Positions 31,606-38,960 of a stretch of 64,000 bases of DNA are shown in pieces. Where the stretch lies: positions 1 to 64,000 of the forward strand of contig NZ_JADHEC010000006.1 in assembly GCF_015277675.1 (NCBI RefSeq). The letters are read 5' to 3'. The stretch is from Flavobacterium soyangense (GTDB taxonomy: Bacteria > Bacteroidota > Bacteroidia > Flavobacteriales > Flavobacteriaceae). The translations under genes and the position numbers were made by a program. Numbering within the stretch: the stretch's first letter is position 1; each line of letters starts with the position of its first letter. Under the pieces are notes generated by a model. That model was not told the origin of the DNA. It saw only the letters and a program-made list of their open reading frames with translations, and ran no database searches.

Positions 31606-33069
31606 ATGAGCCAAGAAATAAGAGATCTGGAACCCAAAGCACTTTGGAACAAATTTGCCGATTTAAACGCAGTTCCTCGGCCTTCTAAAAAAGAAGATCG
31701 AGTTATTGAATTTATGAAAAACTTCGGTAATTCTTTAGGATTAGAAACTTTTGAAGATGAAATTCGCAACGTAATTATCCGAAAACCAGCAACTGCAGGA
31801 ATGGAAAATCGTAAAGCATTAGTGCTCCAAGGGCACTTGGATATGGTACATCAAAAAAATTCTGATACCGTTTTCGATTTCGATACCCAAGGAATCGATA
31901 TGTATGTAGACGGGGATTGGGTGCGTGCGCGAGGAACAACACTTGGCGCCGATAATGGTCTTGGAGTGGCGATGATTATGGCAATTTTAGAATCTAAAGA
32001 AATCAAACATCCAGCGATTGAAGCTTTGTTTACGATAGACGAAGAAACGGGAATGACAGGTGCTTTGAATCTAAAAGGTGGAATTCTGAGAGGTGGAATT
32101 CTTTTGAATATGGATACCGAAGAAGATGACGAAATCGACATTGGTTGCGCCGGAGGAATTGATGTTACAGCTACTAGGGAATATCACGAAGAGGAAACTC
32201 CCGAAGATTCTGTGGGTTATACCATCACTGTAAAAGGTCTAAATGGCGGACATTCCGGAATGGATATTCACAAAGGTTTGGGGAATGCCAATAAAATTAT
32301 GAATCGTTTGTTGTTTGATGCTTTCGAAAATTTTGGACTTCAGGTTTCCGAAATTAACGGTGGAAGTTTGCGCAACGCCATTCCAAGGGAAAGTATTGCC
32401 AAAGTTATCATAGCCGGAATGTATGACGAAGCCTATATTTTCGATATGCAGGAAGTTATTAATGACATCAAAACCGAATTCAAAACTACCGAACCGAACC
32501 TGACCATCGAAATCGTGAAATGCGATTTGCCCCAAAAAGTGATGGATTTAGGCGTGCAGGAAGGCATTATTCGTTCTATTTATGCAGCGCATAATGGCGT
32601 TTACCGAATGTCTGCCGATATGGAAGATTTAGTGGAAACTTCGAATAATGTAGCGCGTGTTATCATCAAAGATGGCGAAATTTCTATTGGATGTTTAACG
32701 CGTTCTTCGGTTGAAACTTCTAAGTTTGATTTGGCCAATGCCTTGCGTTCCGCTTTTGAATTATGCGGCTGCGAAGTAAATTTGACGGGTTCTTATCCGG
32801 GTTGGACACCCAATGTAAAATCTGAAATATTGGATTTATTGGTCAAAATCTATGAAAAACAAAACGACGAAAAACCAAAAGTGGTGGCTTGTCACGCTGG
32901 ATTAGAATGTGGAATTCTGGGAACAAATTATCCTGATATGGATATGATTTCTTTTGGGCCAACCATTCAGGGAGCGCATTCACCAGACGAGAGAGCTTCT
33001 ATAAAGTCTTCCCAGAAATTCTGGAAATTTGTATTGGAAATTCTTGAAAATATTCCGGTGAAGATGTAA
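31606..33069 (+). CDS. pepD: aminoacyl-histidine dipeptidase (PepD/carnosinase-like)
   Basis: The 487-residue M20-family peptidase has the metal sites GHLDMVHQKNSDTVFDF (His near 78), GTTLGADNGLGVAM (bridging Asp near 117), DEETGMTGALNL (Glu pair near 147) and NMDTEEDDE (Asp). GGHSGMDIHKGLGNANKIMN lies in the lid domain. PepD cleaves Xaa-His and other dipeptides in the cytoplasm. The length and motif order match the family. It has its own promoter and a terminator. The terminator is embedded in a CAGATTTCAGGT inverted repeat. Confidence 0.93.
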   Translation: MSQEIRDLEPKALWNKFADLNAVPRPSKKEDRVIEFMKNFGNSLGLETFEDEIRNVIIRKPATAGMENRKALVLQGHLDMVHQKNSDTVFDFDTQGIDMYVDGDWVRARGTTLGADNGLGVAMIMAILESKEIKHPAIEALFTIDEETGMTGALNLKGGILRGGILLNMDTEEDDEIDIGCAGGIDVTATREYHEEETPEDSVGYTITVKGLNGGHSGMDIHKGLGNANKIMNRLLFDAFENFGLQVSEINGGSLRNAIPRESIAKVIIAGMYDEAYIFDMQEVINDIKTEFKTTEPNLTIEIVKCDLPQKVMDLGVQEGIIRSIYAAHNGVYRMSADMEDLVETSNNVARVIIKDGEISIGCLTRSSVETSKFDLANALRSAFELCGCEVNLTGSYPGWTPNVKSEILDLLVKIYEKQNDEKPKVVACHAGLECGILGTNYPDMDMISFGPTIQGAHSPDERASIKSSQKFWKFVLEILENIPVKM

Positions 33070-33070
33070 T

Positions 33071-33191
33071 CAGATTTCAGGTGGCAGATTTCAGCACATA
33101 GAAATCAGACAATTTTGTAGAAATGATTAAAGCAGTATAAAAATGAAATGAATCATTTTTAAACTGCTTTTTTTCTGCCACCTGCAATCTG
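33071..33191. repeat. CAGATTTCAGGTGGCAGA inverted repeat around the pepD terminator
   Basis: CAGATTTCAGGTGGCAGA (33071-33088) and TCTGCCACCTGCAATCTG (33174-33191) are inverted with one mismatch. They enclose the pepD terminator hairpin. Related words occur at 42715, 43385 and inside the gene at 44291, so this is one copy of a family. Confidence 0.7.
33129..33174 (+). terminator. terminator after pepD
   Basis: AAAGCAGT pairs with ACTGCTTT around an inner ATGA/TCAT stem, followed by a T-run. Confidence 0.75.
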
Positions 33192-33232
33192 TGACCTGCA
33201 CCCGAGACCGAAGGTCGAACTGGAGAAGCAAA

Positions 33233-33343
33233 CTAATCCCTTTTAGGGCTGTTTTTCTTTTCTCTTTTTTCCTCCTTTTTTTCCTTGGCGGTCTTAAGAG
33301 GTTCTTTTTTTACGGTTTTTTTTGCGTCTTGACTTTTTGCCAT
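33233..33343 (-). CDS. very small lysine-rich protein (36 aa)
   Basis: The minus-strand frame starts at ATG 33341-33343 and reads MAKSQDAKKTVKKEPLKTAK, then mainly Lys and Glu, ending KKNSPKRD. It is extremely basic and disordered. From memory, small proteins of this type with the ending NSPKRD occur in other Flavobacterium genomes, so the frame is likely real. It may bind nucleic acid, but no fold or partner is evident. It lies in the same direction as the cupin gene upstream, with a 90-nt gap. Confidence 0.65.
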   Translation of the reverse strand: MAKSQDAKKTVKKEPLKTAKEKKEEKREKKNSPKRD

Positions 33344-33431
33344 AATAGGTATATTTAAAGGTTAACTTTTCTGTTTTTAATGGAGTAAATATAAAGAATA
33401 TTTTTTATAAGAAAAAGGTTTCAGGCATTTT

Positions 33432-33779
33432 TCATACTTCGTCAATTTTCAAAAAATCACCGTCGATGATTAACAAAGTTACGCCTTTTGTAGCAATGGA
33501 ACGGTGCGAACTCAAATCGTCAGAAACAATATATGTCATTCCTTTCGAAAGATGGAATCGCTCGCCGTTTTCCAGTTCGCTGATGAATTCGCCTTCTAAG
33601 CAATGCACAATATGCCCTTTTTGGCACCAATGATCCGCCAGATAACCTTCGGAATATTTCACTTTACGAACCCGAAGTCCGGCAAATTGCATTGTTTGCC
33701 AAAACGAAGTTCCGGTTTCACCTTTGTGTTCCGTTTTTTCTATGTTGCTCCAGTCGATGGTTTGGAAAGGAATGGTCAT
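33432..33779 (-). CDS. cupin-fold protein with a DHCW-type motif
   Basis: The 115-residue protein has a single cupin barrel: VKYSEGYLADHWCQKGHIVH (here DHWC), then CLEGEFISELENGERFHLSK and GMTYIVSDDLSSHRSIA. The His residues (DHW, GHI, SSH) could bind a metal, as in other cupins. Small cupins of this type are annotated only by fold. The gene is divergent from higB across a 100-nt spacer. No pathway can be assigned from the neighbours. Confidence 0.82.
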   Translation of the reverse strand: MTIPFQTIDWSNIEKTEHKGETGTSFWQTMQFAGLRVRKVKYSEGYLADHWCQKGHIVHCLEGEFISELENGERFHLSKGMTYIVSDDLSSHRSIATKGVTLLIIDGDFLKIDEV

Positions 33780-33876
33780 TTAAAATAATGGTTTAGGTTG
33801 TTGAATCATCCTCGTTTTTTTTTTTTTTTTAAATTCAATAACTCAACAATTAGTTTGCAAATTGAAAACTTTTAAG

Positions 33877-33884
33877 TACATTTG
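33877..33884 (+). promoter_or_regulatory. -7 box TACATTTG just before higB
   Basis: TACATTTG fits TAnnTTTG, with the ATG of higB only 3 nt later (33888), so the toxin message may be leaderless or begin inside the first codons. Confidence 0.45.
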
Positions 33885-33887
33885 CTT

Positions 33888-34214
33888 ATGAAAATCCTTG
33901 TAAAGAAAACGATTTTATTTTATATCAAAAAATATCCAATGGCTGAAACGCCATTATTAATTTGGTATAATGAGTTTTCAAAATTAGAGTTCAGCAATTT
34001 TAATGAACTCAAAAAGGTTTATGGAAACGCAAGCGTTATTAATCATAACAGAGTTGTTTTTAATATAAAAGGAAATGATTTTCGACTGGTGGTTTCCATC
34101 AATTTTTCGCAAACGGCTTGCTATGTAATTTGGTTTGGAACCCACGCGGGATATGACAAGATTAATGCGGGAACTGTTACTTTTGATACCGCAATCTTAA
34201 CCGATAAAAAATAG
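33888..34214 (+). CDS. higB: HigB-family toxin, mRNA interferase-like
   Basis: This protein of 108 residues contains RVVFNIKGNDFRLVVSINF and CYVIWFGTHAGYDKI, the hallmark of the HigB (PF09907-type) toxins related to RelE, which cut mRNA in the ribosome. An upstream TTG two codons earlier is less likely. The antitoxin gene follows 4 nt later, giving the toxin-first order typical of higBA. The basic N-terminus (MKILVKKTILFYIKKYP) is longer than in some relatives. The stretch is AT-rich and could have been acquired. Confidence 0.9.
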   Translation: MKILVKKTILFYIKKYPMAETPLLIWYNEFSKLEFSNFNELKKVYGNASVINHNRVVFNIKGNDFRLVVSINFSQTACYVIWFGTHAGYDKINAGTVTFDTAILTDKK

Positions 34215-34218
34215 AATT

Positions 34219-34575
34219 ATGAACTGGAAAGTATTAAAAACCGAGGAAGATTACAATAAAGCTTCAATTCGACTGATGGAAATATTTCACGCAGAACCAA
34301 ACACGCCAGAGGGTGATGAGCTGGATTTACTATTGGTTTTGGTAAAAGATTATGACGAAAAGCATTATGAATTGCCAGAGCTCGACGCATTGGAAGTCAT
34401 CAAATATAAAATGCAGGAAATGGGGTTGAAAGCCAAAGATCTTGAGCCCATAATAGGAAGCAAAGGACACGTTTCTGCAATTCTTTCCGGCAAACGAGAG
34501 ATAACCTTAAAAATGGCGCAAAAACTGAAAGATTATTTTAGTATTCCAGCTGAAGTTTTCCTGCACAGTGCTTAA
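34219..34575 (+). CDS. higA: HigA-family antitoxin with an HTH domain
   Basis: The N-terminal part (NWKVLKTEEDYNKASIRLME) and acidic middle wrap the toxin in known HigA proteins. The C-terminal helix-turn-helix (about 70-115) has LEVIKYKMQEMGLKAKDLEP, IIGSKGHVSAILSGKREITL and MAQKLKDYFSIPAEVFLHSA. The antitoxin neutralises HigB and represses the promoter. It follows higB with 4 nt between. The dyad that it would bind was not clearly seen upstream of higB. Confidence 0.9.
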   Translation: MNWKVLKTEEDYNKASIRLMEIFHAEPNTPEGDELDLLLVLVKDYDEKHYELPELDALEVIKYKMQEMGLKAKDLEPIIGSKGHVSAILSGKREITLKMAQKLKDYFSIPAEVFLHSA

Positions 34576-34693
34576 AAGGCTCTGATTTATTCCGTTTTTT
34601 CTATATTGCTCCAGTTTATGGTTTGGAATAGGAGAGTCATTTGTATTGTTCTTTTTTGATATTTGTGGGTTTCACTTCTAGTTTGTCGTTATC

Positions 34694-35941
34694 TTATTTT
34701 GGTAAATGATAAAGTTGAACAGCTAATTTTACTTCTCTATTCCTGTCTCCATTGATGTGAAAACTAAAATTGAACCAATTTTCATCAGATTTATTTGTGA
34801 AACTTAAATAATTTGAATGTTTACTTGTTTCAGTTTCTACTTTTTTTATTATTGCAGTTATGTCTTTCTGATTTACAAACAATATAACTGACGATTTAGT
34901 GTCTCTCCAAGTTAAATATCCAAGTAGTTGGTCTATTGTTGATAAATAGTTTTTTTCACCACTCCAAAACTTACATTCTGCAATAAAAATCACAGAACTA
35001 TCATGTCTTAATTGAATATCAGTTTTTCCTGTTTTATTAAATGTTTCTCCGCTTACACTTCCAAATTCAAAATTTGGATCAAGTGTCATTAAAATATGAT
35101 CTCTTAAATCTTCCTCACCTTTTCCTTTAAAAAGACTTGGCATTCTTTCAAAGTTTTTTCCGACATCATTTATAAGTTTTAATATTTTTTGATAATTTTC
35201 ATTGTCTAGTGTTGGTTCAGGTTTAAATCCTTTTTCGTGAACAATTGGCTTTACAATAATTTTTTCTCTTAATAGCGGTTTTGGTACGGCAAATGTTGAA
35301 ACAACGTTATCTTTTTTTCTTAATGGGACACCAAGTGAAGATAAAAGATTATTTTTTGAAAGTAATTTATGTTTTCTCTGTGAAATGTAAGATGAAGTTT
35401 CACTTTCAAGAATTTTATTGAAATTTTCTATATCAACTTTTAATGAATTATAATCATTTTGAATTCCATTTTGTTCATTTTTGAATTGTTTATTTATTTC
35501 ATCTGCATCATTTGAAAAGTTGATAAATTCTGTTACAATTGTATCTTTTCTAACTTCAAAATTACTGCCACTGCTACCAATAAAATATCTTGAAGCAGGA
35601 GTATAATTTAGTAGATTTACATTTCCACTGCAAGGGATAAAAAATTGTATAATTTCTTTTTTATATACTTCTCCTTGATAAACATTATAATTAAATGGGA
35701 AATATTCTGCAGGTACTTCATCTTCATAACTGTCTGCATAAACTTCTTCAAAATGTATTTCAGGAATTTCTAGTTTGTATTTTGAGACAAAATGTTCAAT
35801 ATAATCCGTGATATTTACATTTAGAATATAATCTTCTTTTTCATTTTCTATTATTGATTTTATTGTATTTAATGAGTTTTGAAAAATATCTGTTATTCTT
35901 CCCTGTCCAAATATTCTTGATGTTCGCCTTCTATTGTACAT
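34694..35941 (-). CDS. putative PD-(D/E)XK nuclease of an accessory patch
   Basis: The start at 35941 (MYNRRRTSRIFGQGRITDIF) is preferred over a longer frame of 24 residues. The C-terminal part has GKTDIQLRHDSSVIFIAECK with W following, the D and ExK of a PD-(D/E)XK nuclease (residues about 320-345), then QLLGYLTWRDTKSSVILFVN. The first 250 residues look like an alpha/beta effector or recognition region, with an extended helical part (NDADEINKQFKNEQNGIQND). It is distinctly AT-rich and lies beside higBA. Such singletons occur in phage-defence contexts, but no partner gene is visible. Confidence 0.7.
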   Translation of the reverse strand: MYNRRRTSRIFGQGRITDIFQNSLNTIKSIIENEKEDYILNVNITDYIEHFVSKYKLEIPEIHFEEVYADSYEDEVPAEYFPFNYNVYQGEVYKKEIIQFFIPCSGNVNLLNYTPASRYFIGSSGSNFEVRKDTIVTEFINFSNDADEINKQFKNEQNGIQNDYNSLKVDIENFNKILESETSSYISQRKHKLLSKNNLLSSLGVPLRKKDNVVSTFAVPKPLLREKIIVKPIVHEKGFKPEPTLDNENYQKILKLINDVGKNFERMPSLFKGKGEEDLRDHILMTLDPNFEFGSVSGETFNKTGKTDIQLRHDSSVIFIAECKFWSGEKNYLSTIDQLLGYLTWRDTKSSVILFVNQKDITAIIKKVETETSKHSNYLSFTNKSDENWFNFSFHINGDRNREVKLAVQLYHLPK

Positions 35942-36098
35942 TATAAATAATTCTTTTTTATAAGATTCTTTGCAAAATGTTTGATAACTTCTTTTTAAGT
36001 ATAATTTTATCACACAAATCTACTCAAAATCAGATTGATTAAAATGATGATTGTCTTATTATTCTACTAATATAATCAAATTCAGATTGTAAAACTCA

Positions 36099-37274
36099 CT
36101 ATTTCTCAGCTTTCAACTTCGCCCAAAACACAAAATAAAGCAAAATCAAAATCGTGGCAACTCCCGTAACCATAAAAGTTTCGCTTGCCCCGAATCGGTA
36201 CCAAATCAACCCTGCCAAGGAACTTGCCAGCATCGTGCAAATGCTTTGGAAACCGGCGTAAGTTCCTATCGCCGTGGCCGTGTCTTTTTTGTCGGTGATG
36301 TTGCTGATCCAGGCTTTGGCAATGCCTTCGGTGGCAGCGGCATAAATTCCGTAAAGTAAAAAAAGTCCAACTAAAACGTAACCATTCGTGCTCGAACCCA
36401 TTCCTAAATACACGATGGCGAATAGTGACAATCCGATGATGAACGTCTTTTTCAATCCAATTTTGTCCGCGAGAATTCCAATCGGGAAAGCACCCAAAGC
36501 ATAAATCAAGTTGTAGAAAATGTAAATTCCAATGACCAAGGTGTCGCTTAAACCGGATTGTTTGGCTTTCAATAGCAAGAAAACGTCCGAACTATTAAAC
36601 AAGGCAAAAGCCAATAATCCAATCACGACTTTGCGGTACAATATTGGACTGTCTTTCCAATAGTTGAAGGAAGCCAAAAGGGAGGCGGACTTGTTCTCTT
36701 TTGGATGTGTATTGTTTTTGTCCTTGAGCAAGAAGGAAGCCAAAATGGCAAAAAGTCCCGGAAAAAAGGCAATGTAAAATAAGGTTTTGTAATCTTCCGG
36801 ATAAAAATAGAGATAAAGCAAGGCCAATGATGGTCCAAAAACCGCGCCCAAAGTATCCATAGAACGATGGAAACCAAAAACCTTTCCTTTGGTTTCAGGA
36901 GTGGCTTCATTCGAAAGAATGGCATCTCTTGCTCCAGTTCTTATTCCTTTTCCGAAACGGTCTATGGTTCGTGCAAAGAATATCCAAAGCGGATAAACAA
37001 AAAATGCCATCATTGGTTTTGAAAGAGCACTGAAAGTATAGCCAATGCGCACAAACGGAACTCGCTTTCCCGAATTATCCGAAAGTTTGCCAAAATAACC
37101 TTTGCTCAATCCCGCAATGGCTTCGGCTACGCCTTCAAGAATCCCAATCAGCACGATCGAAAAACCGATGGTTTTCAAATATATTGGCATTATGGGATAC
37201 AGCATTTCGCTTGCCATATCAGTAAACAAACTTACGAATGATAAAATCCAAACGGTGCGTGTAATGGTTTTCAT
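36099..37274 (-). CDS. major facilitator superfamily transporter
   Basis: The start at 37274 (MKTITRTVWILSFVSLFTDM) is used; the extra N-terminal residues of the longer frame are polar. The 391-residue protein has 11-12 hydrophobic segments. The cytoplasmic loop after helix 2 contains GYFGKLSDNSGKRVPFVRIG, the G-x-x-x-D-x-x-G-R/K-R MFS signature. FGKGIRTGARDAILSNEATP resembles efflux proteins of the sugar/drug type. The substrate is unknown. It is separated from the next gene by a terminator and is probably monocistronic. Confidence 0.87.
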   Translation of the reverse strand: MKTITRTVWILSFVSLFTDMASEMLYPIMPIYLKTIGFSIVLIGILEGVAEAIAGLSKGYFGKLSDNSGKRVPFVRIGYTFSALSKPMMAFFVYPLWIFFARTIDRFGKGIRTGARDAILSNEATPETKGKVFGFHRSMDTLGAVFGPSLALLYLYFYPEDYKTLFYIAFFPGLFAILASFLLKDKNNTHPKENKSASLLASFNYWKDSPILYRKVVIGLLAFALFNSSDVFLLLKAKQSGLSDTLVIGIYIFYNLIYALGAFPIGILADKIGLKKTFIIGLSLFAIVYLGMGSSTNGYVLVGLFLLYGIYAAATEGIAKAWISNITDKKDTATAIGTYAGFQSICTMLASSLAGLIWYRFGASETFMVTGVATILILLYFVFWAKLKAEK

Positions 37275-37301
37275 AGTAATGCTTTTATTTATCTCAAATG
37301 T

Positions 37302-37335
37302 AAAAAAAATCCTCAACTACTTTCGTAATTAAGGA
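37302..37335 (-). terminator. minus-strand terminator
   Basis: Read on the minus strand, TCCTTAATTAC and GTAGTTGAGGA pair around GAAA and are followed by a run of T residues. It ends the upstream outer-membrane-protein gene before the MFS gene and is closely similar in sequence to the terminator at 38863-38897. Confidence 0.8.
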
Positions 37336-37422
37336 TTGAAATTCTATTGCTCCTGTTATGAAGCTTTTAAATTTTTAAATGAATTAAGATTAAAAATCTT
37401 CTAATGCAATCTAGTAATTTTA

Positions 37423-38343
37423 TTATAGTGATTTTATAATTCCGATGCGAAATCGATAGCCTGTGTCATTTTGCAATCCGTTCATTTTATTAATGATAGG
37501 TGCTGAAATGGTTAAAGGGAAACTCCATTTTTTATAAGAAATAGTAGTTCCTAAATTGGCAAATCCTAGATAATAGCCGGAGTTTTCATCAACAATGCCA
37601 TCTTCCTTAATTTTGTCGAGCCATTCACCATAATAACCTCCAAAAAGATTCCAACCAAAATTTGACATATCTTTTTCCCCTTTTTCATCCATGGCGAGTA
37701 ATCTTCCTCCTGCCTTTATTTTATAGGACAATGCCAGGTTTTGAATTGCGATGCTTCCATAATAATTCCCTTGAAAACCGTTGGTCGTGTATTTATAAAG
37801 GGCATTGCCAATTAAAGTCATTTTGTCCCAATGTTTTGAAAACAGGATTCCCACCATTGGGTCATATGAACCAGAACCTACAATCACTGCTGTATTATCG
37901 AAGTTAGAGTCTTTCTGAATTCCAGTAGGAAGTTCAACACCAGCCTGAACGGCAAAGCCATAACCGTTTTTTGAGTAGAGATTATATGTCGCCATAAGAT
38001 CTAAGTCACCAAGTCCGTTGTCATTTCCGTAGTTTGTATGTAAAAAAACATAAGGTACTAATGCCGAAATGGTAATTTTATCAGTGATACCATAACGAAT
38101 GCCCAATGAGCTTATGAACATATTTTTAAGGAGTTTTTCCTCGTCTTCCGGCGCATCTCCTTTTTTGATGGTTCTATAATCCGCATTGCTTTCAAGAACC
38201 CATTGGTTTTTTGGTAAAGTAAATATTCCGTTGTTGAAATCGTTTGACGATGCGCTAGCACCGGAAGCAGCACAACATGCACATTGGCTATAAACTTGTG
38301 CTGTAGAATATAAAAGGACGATAAGTAATAATATTTTTTTCAT
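37423..38343 (-). CDS. outer-membrane protein with a Cys-rich N-terminus
   Basis: The signal peptide (MKKILLLIVLLYSTAQVYSQ) is followed by CACCAASGASASSNDF, a cluster of cysteines close to the mature start. The remaining 280 residues are beta-strand-rich: LGIRYGITDKITISALVPYV, LGDLDLMATYNLYSKNGYGF and AVQAGVELPTGIQKDSNF. This is typical of the MetA-pathway-of-phenol-degradation-like transporter barrels. The cluster may bind a metal. The upstream gene at 38446 also has a Cys motif. The function is inferred only as transport or sensing at the outer membrane. Confidence 0.75.
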   Translation of the reverse strand: MKKILLLIVLLYSTAQVYSQCACCAASGASASSNDFNNGIFTLPKNQWVLESNADYRTIKKGDAPEDEEKLLKNMFISSLGIRYGITDKITISALVPYVFLHTNYGNDNGLGDLDLMATYNLYSKNGYGFAVQAGVELPTGIQKDSNFDNTAVIVGSGSYDPMVGILFSKHWDKMTLIGNALYKYTTNGFQGNYYGSIAIQNLALSYKIKAGGRLLAMDEKGEKDMSNFGWNLFGGYYGEWLDKIKEDGIVDENSGYYLGFANLGTTISYKKWSFPLTISAPIINKMNGLQNDTGYRFRIGIIKSL

Positions 38344-38445
38344 TTTTATTTTGTAAATTATTTTAAAATAGCTGTCTCTTCATTGTCTTTATCACAATGA
38401 AAAAATACACTTCAAATGGGTTGAAATGGAAAAACTAAAAAATAA

Positions 38446-38817
38446 TTATACTAGTGGTGGACGAAAAGTGGTATTTGAAACCGAGATGGGTTTCTTCGTG
38501 AAATGAGAAAAAAGAATTGTTCTACTTTCTATATTTTTTGGAGTATAGATATTGGTTTCAACGCTATTTTGAATATAAACAAACTCTGATTTTTCTTTTA
38601 GATTATTATCCATTTTTCTTTCGTTATCCCCGAATTTTTTTAAACTTTTTCGAAGTTCACAACGTCCGTTACAAGTGTTATTGGCTACTTTTCTTTGGAC
38701 ACAAATGGTTTTAGAAATTTCATCCTGATTGATTTTAAATGTCACATATACCACCATATTCCCAAAACTAGGAAGCAATATGATGAAGGATAGCAATATG
38801 AAGAAATACTTTTTCAG
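38446..38817 (-). CDS. single-membrane-span protein with a Cys motif, start uncertain
   Basis: The conserved part begins about LKKYFFILLSFIILLPSFGN, a membrane segment or signal anchor, followed by ISKTICVQRKVANNTCNGRC and ELRKSLKKFG. The triple Cys pattern (C...TCNGRC) could bind copper or form disulfides. The open frame extends to 38979 but would cross the secA terminator, so that part is not coding. No ATG, GTG or TTG lies between the terminator and the membrane segment, so a CTG at 38815-38817 or another rare start must be used. It is 100 nt upstream of the Cys-rich outer-membrane gene. Confidence 0.55.
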   Translation of the reverse strand: MKKYFFILLSFIILLPSFGNMVVYVTFKINQDEISKTICVQRKVANNTCNGRCELRKSLKKFGDNERKMDNNLKEKSEFVYIQNSVETNIYTPKNIESRTILFSHFTKKPISVSNTTFRPPLV

Positions 38818-38862
38818 GCTTTTTATTTTAAAGTGCGAATATATATATTTTGGATTAAACTT

Positions 38863-38897
38863 AAAAAAAAATCCTCGACTACTTTTGTAATCGAGGA
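38863..38897 (-). terminator. secA terminator
   Basis: On the minus strand TCCTCGATTAC and GTAGTCGAGGA pair around AAAA, followed by nine T residues. It lies 64 nt after secA. It shows strong similarity to the terminator at 37302-37335. Confidence 0.9.
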
Positions 38898-38960
38898 CTG
38901 AATTATTTTTTAGTATTGCTTTCTGCAAACTGAAACCTGCTTTCTGCAAACTGAATTTTA

